Origin: JBBQVS01 sp964250805
GTDB lineage: Bacteria; Chloroflexota; Ktedonobacteria; Ktedonobacterales; Ktedonobacteraceae
Length of the DNA: 64,000 nt
Reading direction: 5' to 3'
Assembly (NCBI GenBank): GCA_964250805.1
Contig: CAXUHG010000007.1
Span: forward strand, 26,414 to 90,413
How positions within the stretch are numbered: the first letter of the stretch is position 1; each line of letters starts with the position of its first letter. The position numbers were made by a program, and so were the translations under genes. Positions 26,688 to 36,232 of this stretch are shown piece by piece. The notes beneath the pieces were generated by a model. It worked only from the letters and a program-made list of their open reading frames with translations. It was not told where the DNA came from and made no database searches.

Positions 26688-26809
26688 TGTAGGGACCGAT
26701 GTATCGCGTCCTCGGTGGGGTGGGACGGCGGGGCACACGTAACCATATACAATCGTTGCCCACGCGTTCCCCCCAATCCCACCGAGGACGCGATACATCG
26801 GTCCCTACA
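26688..26809. repeat. Long inverted repeat (32-nt arms) between convergent genes
   Basis: Arms 26688-26719 and 26778-26809 are perfectly complementary around a 58-base loop. Each arm holds a smaller partial palindrome (GGGACCGATGTATCGCGTCC) and starts with TGTAGGGAC, the same lead as the repeat at 11503-11594. It lies just past the stops of two convergent genes, where it can serve as a two-way terminator. Confidence 0.8.
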
Positions 26810-26812
26810 GCG

Positions 26813-27322
26813 TTACGAGCGGTTAGTATTGTTGTCGGGTAGGGAAGCCTGATTGAGCTGGTCAGGAGTGAGAAGTGCCCCTTGCAGATCGGCTCCAGTC
26901 AGGTTGACTCCTGTCAAGTCTGTACCACTAAAATTGACTCCGCTCAGCTTTGCGCCACTCAAATCCGCTTGAATCAATTCGACCTGCGTCAAGTCTGCAT
27001 TGCTGAGGTTGGCATTGCTCAGAAATGCGTCGCTTATATCTGCATCGTGGAGGAGAGAGTCGCTGAGGTTCGCGCCAATGAGGTCTGCTCCGTGCAGGTC
27101 TGCTCGTGTGAGATTTGCCCCTCTCAAATCGGCATTGCGCAAGTGTGTCTGGCTCAACGTTGTGCCGTGCAAATCAGCATCTTTGAAATTGATACCATCG
27201 AAATGCGCCTCACTAAAATCTGCATTGCTCAAATCGGGCTGGATATCAGCATGTTCATTGCGCCATGCGTTCCACGCTTCCACTCCTTGCATGAGTGTAT
27301 CTATCTGTTCTCGTATTGCCAT
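26813..27322 (-). CDS. Pentapeptide repeat protein
   Basis: 169 aa. From residue 32 to about 150 the sequence is a run of five-residue repeats A(D/N)LXX (for example DLRGANLTRADLHGADLIGA), which fold as a right-handed quadrilateral beta-helix. A short helical N-terminus (REQIDTLMQGVEAWNAWR) is common in stand-alone members. Some pentapeptide proteins protect DNA gyrase; others have no known role. Nothing in the context points to quinolone resistance. AAGGAAACACCG precedes the ATG. Convergent with the membrane-sensor gene. Confidence 0.9.
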   Translation of the reverse strand: MAIREQIDTLMQGVEAWNAWRNEHADIQPDLSNADFSEAHFDGINFKDADLHGTTLSQTHLRNADLRGANLTRADLHGADLIGANLSDSLLHDADISDAFLSNANLSNADLTQVELIQADLSGAKLSGVNFSGTDLTGVNLTGADLQGALLTPDQLNQASLPDNNTNRS

Positions 27323-27542
27323 CGGTGTTTCCTTTCCTTAAAAAACATGTCTAGCGTTTACCAGTAACATCTTACCACTCGGAGGGTTTTTCCGTAAAAG
27401 TGTCAACGCCGCAGAGGGTGCAGCATAATCAAATCTGCACCGCAATCTTTGAAGCGGATTGATATGTTCACCCCATAGAGAGTATTATTTGATAAGGAGT
27501 AAAAACCTATCAAATTGAGGGAAGAATAAGGAAGTTTTAAGT

Positions 27543-28634
27543 ATGTCTGACACAATCGCAATAACACACGTAAAAGTATTTGATGGCAAGGAATTGACCG
27601 ATGAACGGACAGTGGTCATTGACAATGGTGTTATCTCTGATGCAACTACTGCTGACAGCATTGTTGATGGTCAGCATGGCACACTTCTCCCTGGCTTCAT
27701 CGATTCCCATGTTCATCTGAAGAACGTAGCTGACTTAGAACACGGGACGCACTGGGGCAGTACGACGATGCTCGACATGGGTTCGCCAACTATGAAGTTG
27801 ACCGACTCACTCCGTCATCGGAAAGGTTTGGCTGATATACGAGGTGTAGGAAATCCAGCTAGTGCCCCAGGAGGCATACAGACGACTCGAATGGGATTTC
27901 CTGCCTCGAGTGCGGTTACAGGTCCCGCTGATGCAGGTCGCTTTGTTGCTGAACGAGTTGCGGAAGGTGCTGATTACATCAAAATTATCGTTGAGGACCC
28001 GCACAGAATGGGTTCTGCTGCGTTTGATGTCGCAACAATCGCTGCGCTTGTAGAGGCTGCCCATCAATCGGGTCTAAAAGCTATCGCTCATGTAACCACC
28101 TTAGCCGCGCTTACCAATGCTGCTGATGCAGGAGTAGATATTCTCACGCATGCCCCCCTCGACGCAGACGTGAATGAAACACTAGTATCCTCTCTTGCGA
28201 CGCGCGGCATCGTGTCGGTGCCGACGTTAATTATGATGCGTAGCGTGGCAAGCATAGCGGAACGTCTGCCGACGCATGGAGCCGGTGTAGATTACGCTCA
28301 TGCTCGCTTCACAGTATCAGCTTTTTATAGAGCAGGCGTAACAATCCTGGCTGGCACTGACGCGAACACAGCACCTGCTTCACCAGCACAAATTCAACAT
28401 GGGGAAGCATTACATGATGAGCTACGTTTGCTTGTTGAAGCTGGGCTAACACCCGTTGAAGCTCTGCGTTCCGCAACGGTGGTACCCGCCGCGTACTTTG
28501 GCTTTACGGATCGAGGTGTCATTGAGGCTGGTCGTCGGGCTGACCTTCTTCTCATTGATGGAGACCCGACCCAGGATATCACCGCCACACGTGCCATTCG
28601 GAACGTGTGGGTAGCAGGAGTTCAGGTTCGATAA
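27543..28634 (+). CDS. Amidohydrolase-family metal-dependent hydrolase
   Basis: 363 aa, TIM-barrel amidohydrolase. Metal ligands are visible in order: the HxH of GFIDSHVHLK, Lys of ADYIKIIVED (a possible carboxylated Lys), His of LKAIAHV, His of ILTHAPLD, and Asp of LAGTDANTAP. The small beta-sandwich halves (VKVFDGKELTDERTVVIDNG at the N-terminus and RRADLLLIDGDP at the C-terminus) are typical of imidazolonepropionase/prolidase-like members. The reaction is hydrolysis of an amide or ring C-N bond; the substrate cannot be told. AAGGAAG lies 8 bases before the ATG. No operon partner. Confidence 0.85.
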   Translation: MSDTIAITHVKVFDGKELTDERTVVIDNGVISDATTADSIVDGQHGTLLPGFIDSHVHLKNVADLEHGTHWGSTTMLDMGSPTMKLTDSLRHRKGLADIRGVGNPASAPGGIQTTRMGFPASSAVTGPADAGRFVAERVAEGADYIKIIVEDPHRMGSAAFDVATIAALVEAAHQSGLKAIAHVTTLAALTNAADAGVDILTHAPLDADVNETLVSSLATRGIVSVPTLIMMRSVASIAERLPTHGAGVDYAHARFTVSAFYRAGVTILAGTDANTAPASPAQIQHGEALHDELRLLVEAGLTPVEALRSATVVPAAYFGFTDRGVIEAGRRADLLLIDGDPTQDITATRAIRNVWVAGVQVR

Positions 28635-28777
28635 AAAAAGCTCGTCGTCGAGTTGGGAAACCTGTAAGAATGTGAAGAGAACATCTGTGGTGAGGAACAG
28701 ATACCAGAGCCACAGATGGCGAACTTGATGATGATTATTATACAATTCTAAGCTAGTAACGAGAAAGAGGAAAATGT

Positions 28778-29521
28778 ATGGCATCTCAACAAGAAGATCA
28801 GCAGAGAGTGGATGGGCAACAGAACAAGGCTCAGCAAGCACTACTCCAACAAGAGAGCAAGAATCAGCCAAATATCATAGCGATGATGACAACGGAACAC
28901 TACAATCTGCAATCTGGACGGTCTATGACTATCTCAGAAGCGAATGGTCGCTCCAGCCTCTATCTCAGCACTGTTTCCACCGCCCTCGTCGCGCTGGCCT
29001 TTGTCGCACAAGTCGCCCACATGGGAACAGAGTTCTATGTCTTTGCCTTGATTTTGTTCCCATCACTCTTTTTTGTGGGACTTGTCACTTTTGAGCGAGC
29101 CGTTCAAGTGGCGATAGAAGACATCATCTACGCACGCGGTATCAACCGCATCCGGCATTTGTATACCGAGATCGCGCCGCAAATCGCGGAGTATTTTGTC
29201 TTGCCCTACTACGATGATGAGATGAGTGTATACGGCAGTGAGGGCGCGAAACTCTCCTGGTGGCAATTCTTCCTGACGATATCAGGCATGATCGCTGTTA
29301 TTAACAGTGTGCTTGCGGGCACATTTATCGGGCTAGTGGTGTATCGCTTCATCGCCTTGTCTCTGGTATTCTCTACTCTCATTGGCGTACTTGGCTTTGT
29401 CGTCGTACTTGTGTTCTTCCTCCGTTATCAATGGACACGCTGGGGTAATGCTCAAAGAAAGTTGAAGACACTCTTTCCGCGTCCTACTTCTGCAGAGCGA
29501 ACGCCGATTACTGAGAGATAA
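28778..29521 (+). CDS. Membrane protein of unknown function (four helices)
   Basis: 247 aa. A Gln-rich N-terminus (QQEDQQRVDGQQNKAQQALL) precedes two helices (LYLSTVSTALVALAFVAQVA, FYVFALILFPSLFFVGLVTF). A soluble stretch with YARGINRIRHLYTEIAPQIA and then two more helices follow (ISGMIAVINSVLAGTFIGLV, LVFSTLIGVLGFVVVLVFFL). AAAGAGG is well spaced for the ATG at 28778; another ATG four bases earlier is in a different frame. The N-terminal two-helix pair followed by a conserved soluble stretch is loosely reminiscent of small defence-linked membrane proteins, but I cannot assign a family. Confidence 0.5.
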   Translation: MASQQEDQQRVDGQQNKAQQALLQQESKNQPNIIAMMTTEHYNLQSGRSMTISEANGRSSLYLSTVSTALVALAFVAQVAHMGTEFYVFALILFPSLFFVGLVTFERAVQVAIEDIIYARGINRIRHLYTEIAPQIAEYFVLPYYDDEMSVYGSEGAKLSWWQFFLTISGMIAVINSVLAGTFIGLVVYRFIALSLVFSTLIGVLGFVVVLVFFLRYQWTRWGNAQRKLKTLFPRPTSAERTPITER

Positions 29522-29567
29522 AGACATGACAGCCTGCCTGGAACGCAATAGAGGAGCTTTTTAGAGA

Positions 29568-30968
29568 GTGCTTTACATGTATCCTCATACAATTGCGATT
29601 ATTGGAGATGGTGCGAGCGGGACGTTGCTAGCTACACAATTATTACGATCTACTCAGCAACCACTACATATTTTCCTGATAGATCCACGTCCACTCATTG
29701 GCAGAGGCGTCGCCTATAGTACAACAAATGTGCATCATCTGCTCAATGTTCCAGTTAGCAAGATGAGCGCATACTCAGAATTCCCTGACCACTTCCTACA
29801 CTGGCTCATGAACTACGCTGAAAATACGAGAGCAATAGGAGATACAAGCGCGACATCATTTGTTCCGCGTTATATGTATGGCCTCTACTTACAAAACGTT
29901 CTCGAAGAGGCAAAGGCGGCAAACAGCAAGAGCGTTCTTGAGCAAGTGCAGGATGAAGTTCTTGCTGTTTGCATTATCGAGAGTGGTGTGAAGATTGTTG
30001 TAAAAAGTGGGCGTTGTCTCTCTGCTCATCAAGTTATCCTTGCGACAGGCAATTCTGAACCACATCATCCTTTCGTTGAAACACCTGATTTTTATACAAG
30101 TAATCGCTATTCTTATAATCCGTGGTCCCCGGAGGCAATTACAGCTATTTCTTCCTCTGCTTCAGTCTTGTTTCTTGGTTCCAGTCTCACGATGATCGAT
30201 ATCGCGCTGGCATTAAAAGCACAGGGGCACACCGGTCCTCTCTTTGCCGTGTCGCGGCGTGGGGTAGTGCCTTCTGCCCATCGAACGAGTGCGTTGTCAA
30301 CAATACAACTGCCATCACATGATTTTCCGAAATCATTGCGTGCATCATTGCGCTGGTTCCGTGAGATGGAACAGACGGTCATGCAAGAGGAAGGAGGCGA
30401 TTGGCGTAGCATCGTTGACGCTCTCCGTCCGCACATCCAGATACTGTGGCAGTCCTGGTCTGTTGCCGAAAAACAGCAATTTCTGCGCCATGTGCAACCA
30501 TACTGGGATGCCCGACGCCATCGCATCGCACCTATGGTGGCTGCAGCGGTAGCACAGATGCGGGCAACAGAACAGCTACAGGTCTACGCAGGACGTGTAC
30601 AAAGATACGATGAAACGGACGAAGATGTCGCTGTTATGATACGTTTACGGCGTCTAGCGGAACCATTGACGTTGCGCGTTCAACACGTCATTAATTGTAC
30701 AGGGCCGGGTTGCGATATACGAAAATCAAAGAGTCCCCTTCTAGCAAACTTGTTTTCACAGGGACTGATACGTCCTGATCCATGTTACCTGGGTATTGAT
30801 ACTACGACGAATGGGGCTGTTATAGGTTATGATGGTGCTACCTCTCCTTTCATATACACGCTTGGTCCACTACGCAAAGGAACGTTGTGGGAGACGACTG
30901 CTATACCGGAAATACGAATACAGGCAGAGCAATTGGCGCAACTTCTTTTATACAAAAGAGACAGTTAG
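29568..30968 (+). CDS. FAD/NAD(P)-binding protein (NAD_binding_9 type)
   Basis: 466 aa from a GTG start (GAGGAG 11 bases upstream). The N-terminus has a dinucleotide-binding motif, IAIIGDGASGTLLATQLL, then IDPRPLIGRGVAYSTTNVHHLLNVP. The last is typical of the FAD-NAD(P)-binding family found in lysine/ornithine N-hydroxylase-like or HI0933-like proteins. A second nucleotide site is VLFLGSSLTMIDIALAL. The C-terminal VINCTGPGCDI and FIYTLGPLRKGTLWETTAIP match the same family. It is probably a flavin-dependent oxidoreductase; the substrate is unknown. Stand-alone gene. Confidence 0.75.
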   Translation: MLYMYPHTIAIIGDGASGTLLATQLLRSTQQPLHIFLIDPRPLIGRGVAYSTTNVHHLLNVPVSKMSAYSEFPDHFLHWLMNYAENTRAIGDTSATSFVPRYMYGLYLQNVLEEAKAANSKSVLEQVQDEVLAVCIIESGVKIVVKSGRCLSAHQVILATGNSEPHHPFVETPDFYTSNRYSYNPWSPEAITAISSSASVLFLGSSLTMIDIALALKAQGHTGPLFAVSRRGVVPSAHRTSALSTIQLPSHDFPKSLRASLRWFREMEQTVMQEEGGDWRSIVDALRPHIQILWQSWSVAEKQQFLRHVQPYWDARRHRIAPMVAAAVAQMRATEQLQVYAGRVQRYDETDEDVAVMIRLRRLAEPLTLRVQHVINCTGPGCDIRKSKSPLLANLFSQGLIRPDPCYLGIDTTTNGAVIGYDGATSPFIYTLGPLRKGTLWETTAIPEIRIQAEQLAQLLLYKRDS

Positions 30969-31129
30969 AACACCATTCAGATAGTTCACCCGGAGTTGAG
31001 CAAAAAAGAACAAAAAAGATATGCAATTTAACACCTTGCTAGGTTGCAAGGAAACTGATACTCTAGGTATTCCAGGCATCAGAAAAATACTGGTGCCACA
31101 AACATTGTATTTTGGATGAGGAAGTTGTA

Positions 31130-34100
31130 ATGAATGTAGTGAATAAAAAACAGGATGCGGGACAGGAAGCAAACATTGTCAAACGTGTCCTTGATAGCCT
31201 AGAAGCTCTATGCATACAAAAAAGCCTAGAACCGCTCAAAAAAATGTTTTGGACCGACTTAGGCTACAAACGTGTCGATCAACCTCTTGCATTCCGTAAC
31301 TGGCAGGATGCTCACACTATAGAACAGTATCTGTATCCCGATAATCCCTTACTCTTGTTCGCAACAAGTGGGCAGGGAGATTTTGACATTATTTATATTC
31401 GTCTCTCATCATTAGAACTTCCTCTCACCTACGAATGCCCTATAATTCACAATCTATTACAGAATCATTTCGACGCCTTATTCGTCTTTTCTAATGCATC
31501 TCTCGACAAATGGCATTTTGTGAATGTGAAACCCGACGATAAACGAGCAAAACGACGTATATTCCGACGTTTTACTATTGGTCAAGAAGAGCAACTTCGT
31601 ATTGCATCTGAACGGTTAGCACTGCTTTCAATAGCTGATTTACAATATATTTCGGCGTTAGAGCTTCAAAAACGCCATAACGAAGCATTTGATGTTACGG
31701 CAGTTACAAAAGCATTCTTCGATGCCTACCAAAGACAGTTCCGCGCGTTGCAAAAAGATTTATATATTCAAGTTGGAGATATGAACTGGGCACACGATTA
31801 TGCACACCTGTTTCTCAATCGTTGCATGTTTCTTTATTTCATTCAACGTAAAGGATGGCTAGGTGACAATAAAAAAATTTTACATACGCTTTGGGATACT
31901 TACAATAAGGAAATTTTGTTTCAAGAAAAACAGGTATTTTTTGATGATTGGCTCCAAGTCCTTTTCTTGAAAGCATTTAACCAAGCATTTGATGAGAGTA
32001 ATAAGAAGTATAGTTACTTGCCCTCTTCTGTAAAAACAACTCTTGCCAAAGCTCCGTTTCTCGGCGGTCTATTTGCGCCTGGCTCTTTGGATGAACAAGA
32101 AGGCTTTAGCATCAGCGATGTTCGTTTTGGCGAAATTTTTGAATTCTTTGAAGGATACAACTTTACAGTTGTGGAAGACAGTCCTCTTGATCAGGAAGTC
32201 GCAGTCGATCCTGAAATGATTGGTCGTGTCTATGAAAGTCTAGTGAATGTCTCTTCTGAGCTAGATGAGCGAGGAGACGCGGGCATCTTTTATACTCCAC
32301 GTACCGAAATTGACTTAATGTGTCGCTTATCAATTGTTGATTACCTTGCGAATCATCTTCCTCATGTCGATAAAAATCTTTTTTATAGGTTGGTCTTTGC
32401 GCTAGAGCCTCATGAAAAATCAGACGTAGATGAAGAGATCGAGAGTCAAGGTTATTGGGACATAATAAATACGCATATAAGCGTCGTTACTATTCTTGAT
32501 CCTGCATGTGGCTCTGGCGCGTTTCTAGTTGGAATGCTCAAAGTACTGGATGATTTGCAGGCAAGAGCTAATCGGTATCTTCAGGGAAATTCAGGGGATG
32601 ATTATGATCGTCGAAAACGAATTATTGGTCAGAGCCTCTACGGTGTTGATATAATGGAATGGGCTACGCGTGTTGCAGAACTCCGTCTCTGGCTTATTCT
32701 GACCGTTGAACCGGATATTCCTCTGCATCAACTCCACAGTCGTAGAGATCCCATTCTTCCTCATTTTACCTTTAATATACGTAGCGGTGATAGCCTGGTA
32801 CAGCAGATGGGCGACAACACTCATAAAGCCTTTGATATTGTGGTAGGAAATCCACCTTATGTTCGTCAGGAAAATATATCTAATCCTCTGCTTCCACGCA
32901 AAAAAGTGGATTCTGAGAACAAACGCGCGTACAAAAAGAAGCTTGCGCACAGTATCTACCAAGCCTTTCCCGACTTTTTTCAGTACAACAGTGAAACTCA
33001 GAAGGCTGGTCACGAACTTGACGCCAAGAGTGACCTCTATGTCTACTTTTACCTGCATAGCTTACATCTTCTAAACCCTAACGGAACGCTCTGTTTTATC
33101 ACGTCTAATTCCTGGCTCGATGTAGGTTATGGAACTATACTACAGGAATTTCTCTTGCAGCATTGTAAGATGAAGATGCTTATTGATAATGCCTCTAAAC
33201 GCTCATTTGCAACAGCGGATGTAAACACGATTATTACACTTTTCTCTGCCCCAATTTCTCGTGACTCAATCGGTCAAGAGTCTATAACATGCTTTGTCCG
33301 TTTTACAGTTGACTTCGAGCAAGTTCTCTCTCCTGACGTGTTTCGAGAAATTGAAAACACACAGGAGCCAACTTCTACTGAACGGTATCGTATCTATCCC
33401 ATCTCTCAACGTGCTTTATTACGAGAAGGAAGCACTATGCAAAAAGTTAAACTTTTGAGTAGCATAAAGGAGAAAAGACAGACAAAAACGATGCAACACT
33501 TACCTTCTGAGATTTCCTCTTATACAGGTAACAAATTGGGTGGGAAGTTTCTGCGTGCCCCAAAAATCTACTGGACTCTCTTAGAGAAAGGGGAAGGCAA
33601 GCTCAAGCGAATTGGCGATATTACGACGATACGATACGGCATCAAAACGGGGGCAAATGAGTTTTTCTACCTGAATGATAAAGAGATAAGGCGATGGCAA
33701 ATTGAGGAAGAGTTCTTACAACCTATTATTAAGAGTCCAACAGATTGCACCAATATTCTTGTTCAACCAAACGTACTGAAAAGCAAGCTGTTTTTCTGTC
33801 ATAAAACGGAAGCTGAACTCAGAGGAACGGCGGCAGGAGAATACATTCGATGGGGTGAGTCACAAGGTTTTGATAAAAATGCAAGTGTAAGTGGAAGAAC
33901 AAGGTGGTGGTCAGTATCATTTGATGCTGCCAATAGTATCTTTGTCAAAGAAGCACATAACACGTCCGCAGTCTTTTACAATCCCAGCAACTACCCCGTC
34001 GATTGTCGTCTATATTACGCTGACCTGCCAATAACCACACTTGTCTATCTTAATTCTGCTGTAGGAGCACTTCTGTTCGAGATTTATAATCGTGCTGGTC

Positions 34101-34426
34101 TTGGAGGAGGAGCCAGAAGTATGATGGTTTCCGATTATACTCAAATACCAGCACTGTGCAACATCGTCGAAAAAGAGAGAGAGGCAGAACAAGTCTTTCA
34201 ACAGGTGTATGGTTTAGCGGCGCGTAAATTAGTTGCCTCGGAAGGAAAAAGGCTTCCAACAATAGATATGTTTGACAACCCCTGGCGAGTTGTTGATGAT
34301 TTCATCTTCGATATCCTCCATCTTACACACATAGAACGTGACGCTGTATATGAAGAGGTAGTGAATTTGGTCGAAGGACGAATCAAAAAAGCAGGAAGCC
34401 TCTATCAAACCGTTTTACATAGGTAG
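31130..34426 (+). CDS. Type II restriction-modification N6-adenine DNA methyltransferase (Eco57I/TaqI-like)
   Basis: 1098 aa. The start is ATG 31130 with GAGGAAG 5 bases upstream; a TTG six codons earlier is open but unlikely. SAM-binding motif I is LDPACGSGAFLVGML (about residue 457) and catalytic motif IV is NPPY (about 574), marking an N6-adenine methyltransferase. FYTPRTEIDLMCRL just before motif I is shared by type IIG/Eco57I enzymes. The C-terminal third resembles TaqI-like target-recognition domains (GIKTGANEFFYLN). No PD-(D/E)XK nuclease is evident in the first 300 residues, so cutting is assigned to the next gene, 19 bases downstream. The pair is AT-rich compared with the flanks, a sign of transfer. 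Confidence 0.85.
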   Translation: MNVVNKKQDAGQEANIVKRVLDSLEALCIQKSLEPLKKMFWTDLGYKRVDQPLAFRNWQDAHTIEQYLYPDNPLLLFATSGQGDFDIIYIRLSSLELPLTYECPIIHNLLQNHFDALFVFSNASLDKWHFVNVKPDDKRAKRRIFRRFTIGQEEQLRIASERLALLSIADLQYISALELQKRHNEAFDVTAVTKAFFDAYQRQFRALQKDLYIQVGDMNWAHDYAHLFLNRCMFLYFIQRKGWLGDNKKILHTLWDTYNKEILFQEKQVFFDDWLQVLFLKAFNQAFDESNKKYSYLPSSVKTTLAKAPFLGGLFAPGSLDEQEGFSISDVRFGEIFEFFEGYNFTVVEDSPLDQEVAVDPEMIGRVYESLVNVSSELDERGDAGIFYTPRTEIDLMCRLSIVDYLANHLPHVDKNLFYRLVFALEPHEKSDVDEEIESQGYWDIINTHISVVTILDPACGSGAFLVGMLKVLDDLQARANRYLQGNSGDDYDRRKRIIGQSLYGVDIMEWATRVAELRLWLILTVEPDIPLHQLHSRRDPILPHFTFNIRSGDSLVQQMGDNTHKAFDIVVGNPPYVRQENISNPLLPRKKVDSENKRAYKKKLAHSIYQAFPDFFQYNSETQKAGHELDAKSDLYVYFYLHSLHLLNPNGTLCFITSNSWLDVGYGTILQEFLLQHCKMKMLIDNASKRSFATADVNTIITLFSAPISRDSIGQESITCFVRFTVDFEQVLSPDVFREIENTQEPTSTERYRIYPISQRALLREGSTMQKVKLLSSIKEKRQTKTMQHLPSEISSYTGNKLGGKFLRAPKIYWTLLEKGEGKLKRIGDITTIRYGIKTGANEFFYLNDKEIRRWQIEEEFLQPIIKSPTDCTNILVQPNVLKSKLFFCHKTEAELRGTAAGEYIRWGESQGFDKNASVSGRTRWWSVSFDAANSIFVKEAHNTSAVFYNPSNYPVDCRLYYADLPITTLVYLNSAVGALLFEIYNRAGLGGGARSMMVSDYTQIPALCNIVEKEREAEQVFQQVYGLAARKLVASEGKRLPTIDMFDNPWRVVDDFIFDILHLTHIERDAVYEEVVNLVEGRIKKAGSLYQTVLHR

Positions 34427-34445
34427 AATAGCAGGGAGGGAAATA

Positions 34446-35213
34446 ATGGACAATTTACTGACGTACCTGCACAATCATTTCAGGGACCAAGTAGCTGTAA
34501 GTGGTGAAGCAGGGGATTTACTGATATGGGGGGAACGCATCAACAATGGGGTAAAGCTTCTCGGCCTGTCTTTTAACGTTTCGACTGTTACGAGGACAAC
34601 GCAGAGACATGGCGACTTCCTTTTCTCTTGTGGAAAACATATTGCCTCAAAAATCAACCTACCAATGATGCATATTGTGTATCCACCTGATTTACAAACA
34701 AATCCTCTTGCTACTCTTCTCCTTAATGGTCAAAGTATCAGGAAAAACGATGCTCAAAAAGCAATACAAGTATTACTCGGTACAAATCAAACAATACTTG
34801 GAACAGCTAAGGATGTCAACAAACGGACCAATGATGCTTTCCAAGACTGGGCTAGAGATAATCTTCCCAGAAACTATGTGCGTAATGATATTGATGCAGT
34901 ACTCCTTACGCAGGCATATAGACCGTGGAAAATTATAGAAGTGAAACGCTCAACACAAATACCCCCAACTCGCTGGACACCATTTACAAATGACGCTCGC
35001 AACTACTACATAGGAAATTTACTTGCGCAGCGTGCAGAACTCAATTTCATAACTCTCAACCATGCGAATAAAGACGTTCCTGTGGACGATGAGACGACCG
35101 TCGGAGTTCATCTTATTGATGGAGTTTCTCTCAATCCAGATCAAATTAGGAGCCGGAAGACATTAGTAAGTGCCCGCGAATTAGTTAAAATGTTACAGGC
35201 AGGTAGTCGTTGA
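34446..35213 (+). CDS. Restriction endonuclease partner with PD-(D/E)XK motif
   Basis: 255 aa. The core motif is NDIDAV (Asp148/Asp150) followed 15 residues later by KIIEVKRS (Glu165, Lys167), the spaced D...ExK signature of PD-(D/E)XK nucleases. A perfect ribosome site (GGGAGG, 6 bases before the ATG) and 19-base spacing from the methyltransferase stop indicate one operon. Together they form a type II-like restriction-modification system in which the methyltransferase protects the host target and this protein cuts unmodified DNA. No known restriction enzyme family name could be matched from sequence alone, and the recognition site is unknown. Confidence 0.7.
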   Translation: MDNLLTYLHNHFRDQVAVSGEAGDLLIWGERINNGVKLLGLSFNVSTVTRTTQRHGDFLFSCGKHIASKINLPMMHIVYPPDLQTNPLATLLLNGQSIRKNDAQKAIQVLLGTNQTILGTAKDVNKRTNDAFQDWARDNLPRNYVRNDIDAVLLTQAYRPWKIIEVKRSTQIPPTRWTPFTNDARNYYIGNLLAQRAELNFITLNHANKDVPVDDETTVGVHLIDGVSLNPDQIRSRKTLVSARELVKMLQAGSR

Positions 35214-35225
35214 AGGAGTGAGAGT

Positions 35226-35339
35226 GTGAAGGAGAGCCAGAAAAAAGGTCAAACTGAAGCACGTACTCTCTCACGTTTTGACAAGGACACTCGGAGACGA
35301 TTCCAGGGGAGAGTAGTTGAGCGTTGTGTTGTTTCATGA
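35226..35339 (+). CDS. Small basic ORF (37 aa) after the restriction gene
   Basis: A GTG-started frame with AAGGAG 7 bases upstream, 12 bases after the nuclease stop. The product is strongly charged (KESQKKGQTEAR, then RFDKDTRRRFQGR). It could be a controller or accessory peptide of the restriction operon or a chance frame. It has no HTH and matches nothing I recognise. Confidence 0.3.
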   Translation: MKESQKKGQTEARTLSRFDKDTRRRFQGRVVERCVVS

Positions 35340-35340
35340 A

Positions 35341-36072
35341 TCATGTCCTTTCTTCTTTCATGTTTCTTGACATGTAGAAGGAAAACTCGTCTGGCTCTTT
35401 CTCAAGCACATGAAGCACTTTATCACACATCTGAGGGTCAAATTGACTCCCTGCACTCCGTTGGAATTCTGCTCCGACTTCCCTAGCATTGAGTCGTCGT
35501 TGATAGGGTCTCGTTGAGCGCATCGCATCATACGCATCTGCAATAGAGAGCAGACGGGCACCTCTTGGAATATCACTACCTCTCAATCCATCGGGATAGC
35601 CACTACCGTCCCAGCACTCGTGATGAGCGGCGACAAGTGGGGCAAGATGTTTCCCAATCCCTCCCACGCGGAGGAGCATCTCAGACCCAATCCTTGCATG
35701 GGTACGCATCATTGCCCATTCTCCCGGAGTCAATGAATCCGGCTTATCAAGAATGTTGGTAGGGATGCATAGCTTCCCTACATCATGAAACTGCCCAGCA
35801 AGGGCGACTAGCGTGCATTCTTCGGAAGAGAGGCACAAGTGGTGCGCTAGAACGTGTACAACGCGAGACACACGCTGGGAATGAACAGCCACCTCATAGC
35901 GATGGTGCAAGAGCAGAGTAGTAAGCTTTGACAGCTCTTCTCTACGAGCCATCTCTTCACGCTCTGCTTCCGTTGAAAAATCCCGTGTATGAGGTATGAA
36001 GGTAGAGAGATCAAGATACGTTCGTTTCTTTGAGTGAAAGAGACTTCCTAGCCTCGCACACACCGCTTCCAT
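35341..36072 (-). CDS. HD-GYP domain phosphohydrolase
   Basis: 243 aa from ATG 36072 (AAGGA upstream; a GTG ten codons earlier is a weaker choice). The HD motif is GQFHDVGKLCIP and the GYP part is HHECWDGSGYPDGLRG, followed by GARLLSIADAYDAM and RPYQRRL, all standard for HD-GYP proteins. Such enzymes hydrolyse cyclic di-GMP or related cyclic dinucleotides. No receiver or sensor domain is attached; the first 70 residues are a short helical region. It ends two bases from the small ORF of the opposite strand. Possible role in second-messenger turnover. Confidence 0.85.
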   Translation of the reverse strand: MEAVCARLGSLFHSKKRTYLDLSTFIPHTRDFSTEAEREEMARREELSKLTTLLLHHRYEVAVHSQRVSRVVHVLAHHLCLSSEECTLVALAGQFHDVGKLCIPTNILDKPDSLTPGEWAMMRTHARIGSEMLLRVGGIGKHLAPLVAAHHECWDGSGYPDGLRGSDIPRGARLLSIADAYDAMRSTRPYQRRLNAREVGAEFQRSAGSQFDPQMCDKVLHVLEKEPDEFSFYMSRNMKEERT

Positions 36073-36232
36073 CGTCTCACGTTCCTTTTGGCTACATACC
36101 ACATTTTATCCTGACTGCTTGTCTACTCAAATAATTGTCAAGTTTTTTAATAGTTAGCCTACTTCATTCTCACATTGCGACCAAGTAGCGTGATCCTTAT
36201 GGTGAGGACCACGCCTTTTCGTTACCCTTATA

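Noticed and set aside
26813..27322. Quinolone-resistance (Qnr-like) gene
   Set aside because: It is a generic pentapeptide repeat protein without the central loop or length of Qnr proteins.
31130..34426. BREX PglX methyltransferase
   Set aside because: The methyltransferase resembles PglX in general layout, but no brxA, brxB, brxC, pglZ or brxL genes flank it; instead a PD-(D/E)XK gene follows directly.
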